A DNA stretch of 64,000 nucleotides, from the NCBI GenBank assembly GCA_018826295.1, contig JAHJZX010000028.1, positions 29,648-93,647 of the forward strand. Reading direction: 5' to 3'. Within the stretch, counting starts at the first letter, position 1. The number at the start of each line of letters is the position of its first letter. The stretch is from Gammaproteobacteria bacterium (GTDB lineage: Bacteria > Pseudomonadota > Gammaproteobacteria > Enterobacterales > Alteromonadaceae). Shown piece after piece: positions 52,859 through 63,176 of the stretch. Made by a program: the position numbers and the translations under genes. Under the pieces are notes generated by a model. That model ran no database searches and was not told the DNA's origin. It was given only the letters and a program-made list of their open reading frames with translations.

Positions 52859-53713
52859 ATGAGCGATACAGCAGCAGAAATGATGTCATTACCGGTAGCG
52901 GCCAGCAGCAGTCTGGAAGCTTATACTCATGCTGTCAGTTCAATCGCCATGCTTAGCGCAGAACAAGAGCGCAATTTAGCAGAGCGTCTACACCAGCATG
53001 GTGATTTAGAAGCTGCACGGCAACTGATTATGTCACATTTGCGCTTTGTGGTGCATATTGCCCGTAGCTACTCTGGTTATGGTTTGCCGGTTAGTGATTT
53101 AATTCAGGAAGGCAATATTGGCCTGATGAAAGCGGTAAAACGGTTTGATCCTAATGTTGGCGTGCGGCTGGTTTCTTTCGCGGTACATTGGATTAAAGCG
53201 GAAATTCATGAATATGTGCTGAAAAACTGGCGTATTGTTAAAATTGCTACCACCAAAGCCCAGCGCAAATTGTTTTTTAATCTGCGGAAAGCGAAAAAGC
53301 ACTTAGGCTGGTTTAACCAGGAAGAAGTGAAAAACGTTGCTGAGTCATTAGGTGTGGCAGAACATGAAGTGCGTGAGATGGAATCACGTATGAGCAACTA
53401 CGATATGCCGTTTGATGCACCGGATGAAGACGACGAGTCGGCATACACCGCACCGGCTTACTATCTGCAGGACAAAGCGTCTGACCTAGCCCAACGGGTA
53501 GAAGAAGACCAGTGGGACAACGCTGCAGTAGACCGCTTGCAGGCGGCCATGCGGACGCTGGACGACCGCAGTCAGGACATTATCCGCGCCCGCTGGTTAG
53601 ATCATAACAAGTTAACGCTGCAGGAATTGGCAGATCGCTATAGCGTTTCAGCAGAGCGCGTACGGCAGTTAGAAAAAAATGCCATGAAAAAGCTGCAAGC
53701 TGCGATGAGCTAA
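52859..53713 (+). CDS. rpoH: RNA polymerase heat-shock sigma factor RpoH (sigma-32)
   Basis: A 284-residue sigma factor. Region 2 includes [20 protein letters not shown] with [19 protein letters not shown] and [20 protein letters not shown]. The RpoH box lies in [13 protein letters not shown]. Region 4 ends with [20 protein letters not shown]. It directs transcription of chaperone and protease genes. An AAGGACAGG ribosome region precedes the ATG. A CIRCE element lies immediately upstream, adding probable HrcA repression to the usual post-translational control. A strong bidirectional terminator follows. Confidence 0.97.
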   Translation: MSDTAAEMMSLPVAASSSLEAYTHAVSSIAMLSAEQERNLAERLHQHGDLEAARQLIMSHLRFVVHIARSYSGYGLPVSDLIQEGNIGLMKAVKRFDPNVGVRLVSFAVHWIKAEIHEYVLKNWRIVKIATTKAQRKLFFNLRKAKKHLGWFNQEEVKNVAESLGVAEHEVREMESRMSNYDMPFDAPDEDDESAYTAPAYYLQDKASDLAQRVEEDQWDNAAVDRLQAAMRTLDDRSQDIIRARWLDHNKLTLQELADRYSVSAERVRQLEKNAMKKLQAAMS

Positions 53714-53740
53714 GTTCGATGCAGCTTTGCAGCAAACATA

Positions 53741-53769
53741 AAAAAACCGCCTGAGCTGGCGGTTTTTTT
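53741..53769. terminator. Bidirectional terminator between rpoH and metJ
   Basis: AAAAAACCGCC - TGAGCT - GGCGGTTTTTTT: a 7-bp GC-containing core stem extended by A-T pairs, with A-run on one side and T-run on the other. It lies between the convergent rpoH and metJ stops and can serve both. Confidence 0.93.
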
Positions 53770-53785
53770 ATGGCTGTCAGCCTGG

Positions 53786-54121
53786 TTATTCTTCGTCGCT
53801 GTCGGCTTCAATAATCACCGGAATGGGTTTACCCATGCTGGTGAGGATCTGCCGCACTTCGGTCGGGATCTGGTGCGGGTTATCTTTGCGCAAGTCTTCA
53901 TCGGCTGGCAGAGGCTGGCCGGTAAAGGCATGTAAAAATGCTTCACACAATAATTCGCTGTTAGTTGCATGACGCAGATTATTGACCTGGCGCCGGGTGC
54001 GTTCGTCTGTCAGCACCTTTAATACGTTCAGCGGAATAGATACGGTGATTTTTTTTACCAGTTCTGATTTTTTACCGTGTTCCGCGTACGGGTGAATGTA
54101 TTCCCCATTCCACTTAGCCAT
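53786..54121 (-). CDS. metJ: Methionine repressor MetJ
   Basis: A 111-residue ribbon-helix-helix repressor. It starts [20 protein letters not shown], the DNA-contacting beta strand is [20 protein letters not shown], and [20 protein letters not shown] completes the S-adenosylmethionine-binding core. With SAM it represses methionine genes by binding tandem 8-base met boxes. It is divergent from metB, and two groups of met-box-like sequences lie in the 181 bases between them, so it probably controls both itself and metB-metL-metF. Confidence 0.96.
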   Translation of the reverse strand: MAKWNGEYIHPYAEHGKKSELVKKITVSIPLNVLKVLTDERTRRQVNNLRHATNSELLCEAFLHAFTGQPLPADEDLRKDNPHQIPTEVRQILTSMGKPIPVIIEADSDEE

Positions 54122-54225
54122 ATGCTTACCTTGTAGTAGTCTGAATGATGTATTGCTCGCGCAAGTGGCGAAATTCTATCTTGTTATGCCGCTCAGTCAA
54201 ATAGTGTGCAACAAATAATCATTAT

Positions 54226-54249
54226 AGACGGCTAAATGGTTTGACATCT
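54226..54249. promoter_or_regulatory. Tandem met boxes (MetJ operator), upstream cluster
   Basis: Three consecutive 8-mers in register, AGACGGCT, AAATGGTT and TGACATCT, compared with the consensus AGACGTCT (6, 3 and 6 matches). The last overlaps the metB -35 hexamer. MetJ binds two or more adjacent boxes cooperatively, and weak boxes are tolerated next to better ones. Confidence 0.6.
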
Positions 54250-54268
54250 TTATTTCTATCATTATACT
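54241..54268 (+). promoter_or_regulatory. metB promoter
   Basis: TTGACA (54241-54246), 16 bases, TATACT (54263-54268): a near-consensus sigma-70 promoter 34 bases before the metB ATG. Met-box-like sequences overlap the -35 and begin just after the -10, which fits repression by MetJ. Confidence 0.75.
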
Positions 54269-54271
54269 TTT

Positions 54272-54287
54272 AGACGTCTAAACATCT
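54272..54287. promoter_or_regulatory. Tandem met boxes (MetJ operator), downstream cluster
   Basis: AGACGTCT at 54272-54279 is a perfect met box, followed directly by AAACATCT (5 of 8). The pair lies 4 bases after the metB -10 element, over the likely transcription start. Confidence 0.82.
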
Positions 54288-54302
54288 AAATGAGGTTTCC
54301 CC

Positions 54303-55568
54303 ATGTCAAAGCGTCATGCCGCGACCATCGCTGCCCGTGCCGGCATAGCTCAGGACACTGCTTTTGCTGCAGTAACGCCACCGCTATATTTAACCTCAAC
54401 CTATGAATTAAAAGCTTTTCAGCAACCCGGGCAGTACGATTATTCACGCTCGAACAATCCAACCCGGGATTTGCTAGCAGAGACCCTGGCTGAGCTGGAA
54501 GGTGGCGTAAAAGCCATAGTGACCAGCACCGGTATGTCGGCGTGTTTACTGGCTCTGCAGTTATTAACGCCAGATGATACCTTAGTGATCCCGCATGATT
54601 GCTATGGCGGCAGCTACCGTTTATTTACTAAATTAGCGCAGCGTAAAAACGCCTTTAAGTTGCTAGTGGTGAATTTTCAGCAAGCTGACTGGGCAGAGCA
54701 AATCAGCGCCGCACAAGCGAAAATGATCTGGCTGGAAACACCGTCTAACCCATTATTGCAAATTACCGATGTTCGCGCTGTGTGTCTGTTGGCTAAGCAA
54801 TTGCAGGCACTGGTGGTGGTAGATAACACCTTTTTATCGCCGGTACTGCAACAGCCACTGGCGCTGGGTGCAGACATAGTGGTGCATTCCACTACTAAGT
54901 ATATTAATGGCCACAGTGATATTGTCGGCGGTGTGTTGATATGCAACAGCAAGCAGCTGGGCGATGAGTTAAAGTGGTGGGCCAACTGTTTAGGTATTAC
55001 CGGCGCGCCTTTTGATTGCTACATGACATTACGCGGCTTGCGCACATTGCAGCCCAGATTACACCTGCAGCAGGACAATACCAGTAAAGTGGTGGCTTTT
55101 CTCAGCCAGCAGCCACTGGTTGCTAAAGTGTATTACCCCGGCTTGCCGGACCATCCGGGCCATGCCATTGCTAAAGCGCAACAAAGTGGCTTTGGCGCTA
55201 TGTGTAGCTTTGATTTGGCGGCTGACGCCGCGTTATTGCCGGTATTTTTCTCGGCGCTGCGGCTATTTACTCTGGCACAGTCACTGGGCGGTATAGAAAG
55301 CCTTATTTGTCACCCGGGCAGCATGACGCATGCTTCTATGGATGCGCAAGCGCAGCAGACGGCCGGCATAGGCCCTACGCTGATCCGCTTATCAGTTGGA
55401 ATTGAAAACGCCGACGACTTGCTGGCCGATTTACAGCAGGCCTTTAATGCGGTGGCCCAGGCTAGTCAACAAACCGACAACCATGGTAAAGCCGACAGTG
55501 CGGTAACGCAGGATCATCAACAACAGCAGCAGTTTCGGTTGAATCCGGCACTAAGCGCTTTTTGGTAA
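54303..55568 (+). CDS. metB: Cystathionine gamma-synthase MetB
   Basis: A 421-residue PLP enzyme of the Cys/Met metabolism family, with YDYSRSNNPTRDLLAETLAE, the PLP-binding Lys in HSTTKYINGHSDIVGG, and ESLICHPGSMTHASM. It joins O-succinylhomoserine and cysteine. An AGG ribosome site precedes the ATG. The C-terminus carries about 35 extra residues that are polar and Gln-rich (QASQQTDNHGKADS then a Gln run), beyond the normal end of the fold. First gene of metB-metL-metF, with MetJ sites upstream. Confidence 0.92.
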   Translation: MSKRHAATIAARAGIAQDTAFAAVTPPLYLTSTYELKAFQQPGQYDYSRSNNPTRDLLAETLAELEGGVKAIVTSTGMSACLLALQLLTPDDTLVIPHDCYGGSYRLFTKLAQRKNAFKLLVVNFQQADWAEQISAAQAKMIWLETPSNPLLQITDVRAVCLLAKQLQALVVVDNTFLSPVLQQPLALGADIVVHSTTKYINGHSDIVGGVLICNSKQLGDELKWWANCLGITGAPFDCYMTLRGLRTLQPRLHLQQDNTSKVVAFLSQQPLVAKVYYPGLPDHPGHAIAKAQQSGFGAMCSFDLAADAALLPVFFSALRLFTLAQSLGGIESLICHPGSMTHASMDAQAQQTAGIGPTLIRLSVGIENADDLLADLQQAFNAVAQASQQTDNHGKADSAVTQDHQQQQQFRLNPALSAFW

Positions 55569-55574
55569 TTGAGT

Positions 55575-57950
55575 ATGTTAGTTCAAACGAAAGTACAGCA
55601 CCGCGCAGCTGCGCAGGTGCACAAATTTGGCGGTAGTAGCCTGGCGAATGCCGCACGCTTTGCCGCCGTTGCCGATATTATTTCAGCACAACATCAGTCG
55701 TCGTTGTGGCTGGTGGTGTCGGCTCCGGGCGATACCACCGATGCTTTGTTGCACATTATCGCCTGTGGCGATGACAGCAATGCCAGAGACAGGGCACTTA
55801 GTGCACTGCAGCTGCAACTTAGCGAACTGGTGCAGCAAACATTACCGGCAGCTCCAGCACAAGGTGTTTGTCTGCAATTGCAGCAATGGTTGGCTGCGGT
55901 ACCAGATTGGTTAGCACAACAGCACGTCAATGATGTGCTGGCGCTTGGCGAGCGTCTATCAGCTTTGTTGTTAAGTGAAGTGCTGCAACAGCGCGGCATC
56001 AATGCTGTGGCTTTAGATGCACGCGACTTTTTGCGTTTAAAGCAGCACCAACCGGATTGGCAACAATCGGCGGCGTTGCTGGCAGAACTTACACTGCCAG
56101 ATACAGTGCATGTGGTGACCGGTTACATTGCCCGCGATGAAAAAGGTCGTAGCATTACACTGGGCCGTAATGGCAGTGATTACTCGGCGACCTTAGTCGG
56201 AGCTTTGCTGAATGCTGCTGAAGTGACCATCTGGACCGATGTAAAAGCAATTTACAGTGCTGATCCACGCAAAGTGGCTGCCGCCCTGCCGTATCAGCAG
56301 GTAAGTTGGCCGCAAGCCTGTCAACTGGCACAACTGGGTAACCCGGTATTGCATGCCCGAACGTTGTCGGCACTAAGTGGCCGTGATACGACTTTGTTGG
56401 TACGCAGCAGTTATCAGCCGGATCAAGCGGGGTGCAAAGTGGTACAACACGAGGCGAATGCGCAGAATTTTATTACTGAACTGGCGGATGTCACCTTGCT
56501 GACTTTGCATCAGGACAATCAGGTCAGTGCCGCGGCGTTAGCGCTGGAGCTACAACAACCGGTTATAGCGCTGCCGCAACAAGGCGACAATCATAATTGG
56601 TTGCTGCCGACGGTTTGTGCAGAGCAGGCATTAGCCTGGTTAGCAGCGAAAAATGTGCATGCGGTCTGGGATACCCGGCGTTACCATGCCCTGGCCTGGT
56701 TAAAGGCAGATACCAAAGCATCAGCCGAAAGTGCCGACCAGCTGTTAACCGCGGCCTTGCATCGCTATGAAACTGCGCAGCAGATAATCTGGTTGTTTGC
56801 TGAGCCGTTATCCGCAGACTTACTGCAACAGGTGCATCAGCAACTGGTGCAGATGCAACAGCAATTACATTTGGTTGTTGCAGGCAGTGGTAATGTCGGT
56901 AGTGAGTTTTTGCGCATGCTGGCGGCCCAACAGCAACGTTTCCAGCCAAAATTGCAGATCCAGCTGTCTGGGGTGTTAAATTCACGTCGGGCGGTGCTGC
57001 AACAAGATATCAGCATCAGCAACTGGCAACAGGCATTGGCTGCGGGACAGCCATGGCAACTGACAGAATTAACGGCTTACCTGGCGGCATTGCCAGGCCG
57101 CAAAGTATTGATTGACAATACACCCAGCGCGGAGTTTTCCCGCAATTATCCGCAGTTTATTGCTGCCGGTTGCGATCTGATTAGCGCGAATAAACAAGGC
57201 GTAACCCTGCCAGGTGCCGAATATCAGCAGATCAAGCAGGCGTTAGCGCAGCATCAGCGGCAATGGCTGAGTAACACTACCTGTGGCGCGGGCATTCCGG
57301 TGCAGCGTACTTTGCAGGAGCTACTCAGTGCCGGCGATAGTATAAAGCAGGTTAGTGGTATTTTTTCCGGCACCCTGTCGTGGTTGTTATGTAAGTATGA
57401 TGGCAGTAAGCCGTTTTCTGACTTTGTGCTAGAGGCGCAGCAGGGCGGTTTAACCGAGCCGGACCCGCGTGATGATTTATCCGGCAAGGATGTGCAGCGC
57501 AAACTCCTGGTATTGGCACGTGAGTTGGCGCTAAACCTGGAACTGGAACAGATTGCGTTGCAGCCATTATTACCCGCAGGGCTGGAGCAGGGCAGCTGGC
57601 AGGATTTCTGGGCACTGCGGGAACAGCTTGATAACGCGATGGCTCAATTGTATGCCAAGGCGCAAGCCGAGGGTAAAGTGCTGCGCTATGTGGCCAGTTT
57701 AACGCTGGCTGAAGACAAACCAGTGGCCAAAGTAGCAGTTGAGGCCGTATCAGCGCAGCATGCATTGGCGGCAATTGCACCTTGTGACAATGTATTTGTT
57801 ATCGAATCTGCCTGGTATGACACCAACCCGCTGGTGTTAAAGGGCCCCGGTGCGGGTAAGGTGGTGACGGCCGGTGGCCTGCATGCCGATTTAGCGCAAC
57901 TGATTAATCAACTTATTGGTCTGGCCGCAGCGCCGGTATCACTGACGTAA
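55575..57950 (+). CDS. metL: Bifunctional aspartokinase II / homoserine dehydrogenase II MetL
   Basis: The start is placed at ATG 55575 (MLVQTKVQHRAAAQ); the frame also has a TTG at 55569. About 791 residues. The N-terminal aspartate kinase has VHKFGGSSLANAARFA and LGRNGSDYSATLVGALL with WTDVKAIYSADPRKV. A central linker lies around residues 300-430. The C-terminal homoserine dehydrogenase has the NAD site VVAGSGNVGSEFLRML, NKQGVTLPGAEYQQIK and the substrate region GLTEPDPRDDLSGKDVQRKL. It provides homoserine for methionine. Location in the MetJ-controlled cluster indicates MetL rather than ThrA. Confidence 0.93.
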   Translation: MLVQTKVQHRAAAQVHKFGGSSLANAARFAAVADIISAQHQSSLWLVVSAPGDTTDALLHIIACGDDSNARDRALSALQLQLSELVQQTLPAAPAQGVCLQLQQWLAAVPDWLAQQHVNDVLALGERLSALLLSEVLQQRGINAVALDARDFLRLKQHQPDWQQSAALLAELTLPDTVHVVTGYIARDEKGRSITLGRNGSDYSATLVGALLNAAEVTIWTDVKAIYSADPRKVAAALPYQQVSWPQACQLAQLGNPVLHARTLSALSGRDTTLLVRSSYQPDQAGCKVVQHEANAQNFITELADVTLLTLHQDNQVSAAALALELQQPVIALPQQGDNHNWLLPTVCAEQALAWLAAKNVHAVWDTRRYHALAWLKADTKASAESADQLLTAALHRYETAQQIIWLFAEPLSADLLQQVHQQLVQMQQQLHLVVAGSGNVGSEFLRMLAAQQQRFQPKLQIQLSGVLNSRRAVLQQDISISNWQQALAAGQPWQLTELTAYLAALPGRKVLIDNTPSAEFSRNYPQFIAAGCDLISANKQGVTLPGAEYQQIKQALAQHQRQWLSNTTCGAGIPVQRTLQELLSAGDSIKQVSGIFSGTLSWLLCKYDGSKPFSDFVLEAQQGGLTEPDPRDDLSGKDVQRKLLVLARELALNLELEQIALQPLLPAGLEQGSWQDFWALREQLDNAMAQLYAKAQAEGKVLRYVASLTLAEDKPVAKVAVEAVSAQHALAAIAPCDNVFVIESAWYDTNPLVLKGPGAGKVVTAGGLHADLAQLINQLIGLAAAPVSLT

Positions 57951-58865
<915 letters not shown>

Positions 58866-59002
58866 GTGCTGTGGGTGTGCCTGCAACTGACAGGCACTAT
58901 TAAGGGCCGCTACTGCGCCGAGCTTGGCGACAACGAAAAATTAAGTTACTCTGTTCCTGACTAGTGCTTTAGCATTTGCTGTTTTAGCAGGGATAGAGTG
59001 AT

Positions 59003-61999
59003 ATGCATTGGATAAAAAACTGGCGCAATACAGTCAGTTGCAGTAAATACCTTATGCTATGCTCGGTGTTTTTTCTGGCATCGCCGGGTGCTGGTGCTGG
59101 TGCAGTTGCATCGGCTGAGCCCGCTATTAAGTTAAACAACTACTTTCAGGAAAGCTGGACCACCCGCGACGGTTTACCCCACAACACCATTAACAGCATC
59201 AGCCAAAGTGACAACGGATACCTGTGGATAGCAACCTGGGAAGGCCTGGCTCGTTTTAATGGCCGTAGCTTTACCATTAAAGGCCGGGGTAAACAAACCG
59301 GTTTGCCGGACTCGGGGATCAGAGCCATCGCACGTGATAATGCCGGCGCCCTGCTGGTAGTAGGTTCGCGTGGTGGTTTTGCCCGGCGTGCTACAGCAGG
59401 CTGGCAACATTGGCCAGCGCTTAACGTGTTGCTAAATGCCGTGGCTGAGGATTCGCACGGTGGTTATTGGCTGGCCAGTGAAGGACAAGGGCTGTTTTAC
59501 CAGCATACCGACGGCAGCCGGCGGCAATATACTACTACTGACGGGCTGCCCAGCAATGTCGTGCACTCGGTTTTGGTGGATACAACAGGCCGGGTCTGGA
59601 TTGGCTCTGGTCGTGGTGTTGCAGTTATTACTCCCGACTTGCCTGACAGCATTACAACTCTTACCAATGTACCACCAATACCGGTGTTTGCACTGCTGCA
59701 ACAGCGGGATTCCTTGTTGTTTGGCACTGAACGCGGCCTGTACCAATGGCAGGCAGGTAACACTAGCCTGTTGCGGCCAGAGCTGGCGCAAATGCCGGTA
59801 TCGGCACTGCTACAGCGCAATGACGAGCTATGGATAGGCACTACAGATCGCGGCTTATTGCGTCTTACAGCCGGTGTGCTGGAGCAGCTGACAATTGATG
59901 CCGGCTTACCGAATAACCGAATTTTATCTCTCTATCAGGATCGCGAAGACAGCGTTTGGGTTGGTACCAATGGTGGCTTATTTCGCCTGCGTGAAGCGCC
60001 CTTCGTAACCTATGACACTGAACGTGGTTTAGCCGGTGATTATGTCCGGGCGGTATTAGCGCACAGTGACGGCAGCATATGGGTAGGCAGCAGCCAGGGG
60101 CTTAACCGGATAAATGGTCAACAGATAGAACAGCTGGATTTGTCAGCATATAGCCGCGGCCAGTCAGTATTGAGTTTAAGTGAAGCTGCCGATGGTAGCG
60201 TCTGGATCGGTACCTATACCGATGGCGCACTGTTGTGGCGCAATGGCAAGGTAGAGCGGCATCTTAACCGTGATAATGGTTTGCTGACTAACGAGGTACG
60301 GGCCGTTTTACCCGATGCAAACGGTGTTTGGGTTGGCACGGCGCAAGGCTTAAATTATGTCACTGCCAACGGCGTTACTGCTTATGGTACTCAGCATGGC
60401 TTACCGGCTCCTTTTATCATGGCATTGTATCAGCACACAGATGGTCGCTTATTTATTGGTACCGGTGGTGGTGTTGCCATAATGCAAACCGATGGCAGTA
60501 TTAGCGCACTGGATTTCAGTACGCTGGACGGTGCCGAATATGCCTTTGGATTTACCCCAGACCCGCTGTTAGATCTGCTATGGATGACCACAGATCGTGG
60601 TTTGGTTGCTTATAATTTGGCGGATGCTGGGCTTAGCATGTTAGGGCGTAACGTCGGTTTGCCGTTTGATAAACTATTTCAGGCGGTGGCCGATAACAGC
60701 CATCATCTGTGGATCAGCAGCAACAGGGGCATTTTACGGCTGCAACGCGACAACTTAACGGCTGTGCTTACGGGTAAACAAGATAGCTTAGCGTACGAGT
60801 TATTCGGTGAAAGCGATGGCATGCAAAGCTCGCAAGCCAATGGCGGTTCTATGTCGGCTGCGGCATTGGCTGCAGACGGTGCTGTCTGGTTTGCTACTTC
60901 TAAAGGTGTCAGCTGGGTACAGCCGGGTATTTTGCAACGTTTTGCCAGCCATGTCCCGCCGGTAGTAATTGAAGGATTACGGGTTAATGGCGCAGAGCTG
61001 TCACTACAGCAAGATATCGTTTTGGCACCGGGGGCAAACCGGTTGGAGTTTGCTTTTGCTGGCCTGGGCTTTGTGATGCCACAGCGGATCCAATATCGCA
61101 GCCAGCTGATAGGCTTTGATGACGATTGGATAGACCGTGGTAGCCAGAATGTGGCGGAATACACTAATTTGCCGCCGGGGGATTATCAGCTGAAGGTTGC
61201 CGCCGCGTACCCTCAGGGTGGCTGGAGTGAGCATCAGGCCAATATTCGCTTTACTATTTTGCCCTATTACTGGCAGCAACCATTGTTTTGGGTACTGCTT
61301 ACCAGCTGCTTAGTCTTGTTGTTAGTTTTAGCGCTGCGCTGGCGTTTGTTACAACTTAAATACCGGCAGCAGCAGTTACAGCAGCAGGTGGCAGAGAAAA
61401 CGGTTGAATTACAACGCCAGGCCGATTATTTAACCGCTGCTGATTTAGATCGTTCAAAGTTGCTGGAGCAACTAAAAATGCAGGCGCAAGAGTTTGCTTT
61501 GCAAGCCCGCTTAGATGCGTTAACCGGGTTGGCGAACCGGCGTGCATTTGATGAGGCATTGGCACGTGAGTGCGCCCGTTCGCGACGGGCAAAACTGCCA
61601 TTAACGCTGGTGCTGTTAGATATCGATCACTTTAAGCATGTAAATGACACTTATAATCACAGCATTGGTGATGAGATCCTTAAACTGGTGGCCAACCTGA
61701 TCAGTTCACATTGCCGGGAAGATGATACCGTTGCACGCTGGGGTGGCGAAGAGTTTGCGCTGCTGCTGCCCAATACGTCAGCCCTGGTAGCGCGCGATAT
61801 CTGTGAACGTATTCGCCAGGCCATAATGCTAACTGATTGCAGTGCTGTGGCGCCCGGCTTAAAACTGACGATAAGCATGGGTATTGCCGAATATGCCGGC
61901 GAAGCGCAGCATGAGCGATTATTGTCACGCTCAGACAGCGCGTTATATCAGGCGAAAAAGCATGGCCGTAACCGGATCGATATCGCTTTACCTATGTAA
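59003..61999 (+). CDS. Reg_prop/Y_Y_Y sensor diguanylate cyclase
   Basis: A 998-residue protein: an N-terminal signal region (YLMLCSVFFLASPGAGAGAV), about 660 residues of propeller blades (GYLWIATWEGLARFNG, VWIGSGRGVAVI, VWVGTNGGLFRL), a Y_Y_Y domain (NRLEFAFAGLGFVMPQRIQY), a membrane helix (LFWVLLTSCLVLLLVLALRW), a coiled coil and a GGDEF domain with active site GGEEF (VARWGGEEFALLLP) and I-site REDD. Expected to make c-di-GMP in response to an external ligand. Same architecture as the protein at 21145-24081. It stands alone between metF and argC. Confidence 0.9.
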   Translation: MHWIKNWRNTVSCSKYLMLCSVFFLASPGAGAGAVASAEPAIKLNNYFQESWTTRDGLPHNTINSISQSDNGYLWIATWEGLARFNGRSFTIKGRGKQTGLPDSGIRAIARDNAGALLVVGSRGGFARRATAGWQHWPALNVLLNAVAEDSHGGYWLASEGQGLFYQHTDGSRRQYTTTDGLPSNVVHSVLVDTTGRVWIGSGRGVAVITPDLPDSITTLTNVPPIPVFALLQQRDSLLFGTERGLYQWQAGNTSLLRPELAQMPVSALLQRNDELWIGTTDRGLLRLTAGVLEQLTIDAGLPNNRILSLYQDREDSVWVGTNGGLFRLREAPFVTYDTERGLAGDYVRAVLAHSDGSIWVGSSQGLNRINGQQIEQLDLSAYSRGQSVLSLSEAADGSVWIGTYTDGALLWRNGKVERHLNRDNGLLTNEVRAVLPDANGVWVGTAQGLNYVTANGVTAYGTQHGLPAPFIMALYQHTDGRLFIGTGGGVAIMQTDGSISALDFSTLDGAEYAFGFTPDPLLDLLWMTTDRGLVAYNLADAGLSMLGRNVGLPFDKLFQAVADNSHHLWISSNRGILRLQRDNLTAVLTGKQDSLAYELFGESDGMQSSQANGGSMSAAALAADGAVWFATSKGVSWVQPGILQRFASHVPPVVIEGLRVNGAELSLQQDIVLAPGANRLEFAFAGLGFVMPQRIQYRSQLIGFDDDWIDRGSQNVAEYTNLPPGDYQLKVAAAYPQGGWSEHQANIRFTILPYYWQQPLFWVLLTSCLVLLLVLALRWRLLQLKYRQQQLQQQVAEKTVELQRQADYLTAADLDRSKLLEQLKMQAQEFALQARLDALTGLANRRAFDEALARECARSRRAKLPLTLVLLDIDHFKHVNDTYNHSIGDEILKLVANLISSHCREDDTVARWGGEEFALLLPNTSALVARDICERIRQAIMLTDCSAVAPGLKLTISMGIAEYAGEAQHERLLSRSDSALYQAKKHGRNRIDIALPM

Positions 62000-62002
62000 T
62001 TC

Positions 62003-62037
62003 TGTATAAAAATTCACAAAAACAGAATAATAATTCT
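62003..62037. promoter_or_regulatory. Two ArgR boxes upstream of argC
   Basis: TGTATAAAAATTCA (62003-62016) and AGAATAATAATTCT (62024-62037) each resemble the ArgR half-operator TGAATWWWWATTCA. Their centres are 21 bases apart, exactly the 18-bp box plus 3-bp gap seen for ArgR hexamer binding. The second box abuts the -35 of the argC promoter. Together with arginine, ArgR would repress argC and the genes downstream. Confidence 0.82.
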
Positions 62038-62065
62038 TGAAACTGCATGGCGGCCGTTCTACACT
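62037..62065 (+). promoter_or_regulatory. argC promoter
   Basis: TTGAAA (62037-62042), 17 bases, TACACT (62060-62065), 55 bases before the argC ATG. Good hexamers with ideal spacing, and the ArgR boxes lie directly upstream. Confidence 0.72.
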
Positions 62066-62120
62066 AGCGGCTGTTTCGTGCTATACCTATACGTTATTTA
62101 TTGTTCGAGAGCCGTAATCA

Positions 62121-63176
62121 ATGTTATCAACTGACAAATCTTCTTCTTTAGTACGCAGCATTGTATTAGGTGCTGCCGGTTACAGCGGTGCTGAACTGGC
62201 AGTAATTTTAGCGCGCAATCCGTTTTTTGAGCTCTGCGGTGCTTATGCTTCTGCCGGGCGTAATGCCGAGCCATTTTCTGCTTTGTATCCGCGGTATAAA
62301 CAGCAACTGGATATTTTAGTGCAGCCGTGGACAGATGAGCTGGCAGCAGGCTTAAACGGCAAGATTGATGTCGCCTTTTTAGCTCTGCCACATGAAGCCA
62401 GCGAAGCCGTAACCCCTTTGTTGCTGGCACAGGGTATCGATGTGGTTGATTTATCCGGTGCCTTCCGGCTGAAGCAATTGCAACTGTATCCTAAGTATTA
62501 TGGTTACGAACATCAGCATCCTGAATTGTTAGAAGAAGCGGTATATTCCTTAATGGAATGGCAAACCACGCCATTGCCACGCTTAATCTCGGTACCAGGC
62601 TGTTACCCTACGGCCTGTTCACTGGCATTGTTGCCGCTGGTAAAAGCGGGTTTAGTGGCAGACAACTGCATTCCGGTGATCAACGCCACCAGTGGCGTAT
62701 CCGGTGCCGGCCGTAAAGCGGCACTAAGCACCTCATTTTGTGAAGTCGGCTTAAATGCTTACGGCTTTTTCAAACATCGCCACCGGCCGGAAATAGAGCA
62801 AAACCTGGGCCGTAAAGTGGTATTTACGCCGCATCTGGGTAATTTTAAGCGCGGTATCCTGGCCACCAGCGTAGTAACGTTAAAAACCGGTGTAACCGCA
62901 GAGCAGGTAACAGCAGCCTTTAATAACGCCTATGCCGGCAAGCCGTTAGTACGTGTAGTGTCGCACTCGCCCAATGTAGCCGATGTGGCCGGTACGCCGT
63001 ATTGCGACATTCACTGGCAGCAGGATGGTGAGCAACTGGTAGTCGTATCGGCTATCGATAACCTGTTAAAAGGCGCCGCTGCCCAGGCGATGCAGGCAGC
63101 TAATGTGCGTTTTGGCAAGCCGGAAACTGCGGGCTTATTTACCGGAATGAGTCTTGCCGGGGTGAGCCATGAATAA
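62121..63176 (+). CDS. argC: N-acetyl-gamma-glutamyl-phosphate reductase ArgC
   Basis: A 351-residue NADP-dependent reductase. The nucleotide site is VLGAAGYSGAELAVILARNP, the catalytic Cys lies in SVPGCYPTACSLALLPLV, and the end has VVSAIDNLLKGAAAQAMQAA. It reduces acetylglutamyl phosphate in arginine synthesis. Its end overlaps argB by eight bases. Control by ArgR is indicated by the operator upstream. Confidence 0.96.
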   Translation: MLSTDKSSSLVRSIVLGAAGYSGAELAVILARNPFFELCGAYASAGRNAEPFSALYPRYKQQLDILVQPWTDELAAGLNGKIDVAFLALPHEASEAVTPLLLAQGIDVVDLSGAFRLKQLQLYPKYYGYEHQHPELLEEAVYSLMEWQTTPLPRLISVPGCYPTACSLALLPLVKAGLVADNCIPVINATSGVSGAGRKAALSTSFCEVGLNAYGFFKHRHRPEIEQNLGRKVVFTPHLGNFKRGILATSVVTLKTGVTAEQVTAAFNNAYAGKPLVRVVSHSPNVADVAGTPYCDIHWQQDGEQLVVVSAIDNLLKGAAAQAMQAANVRFGKPETAGLFTGMSLAGVSHE

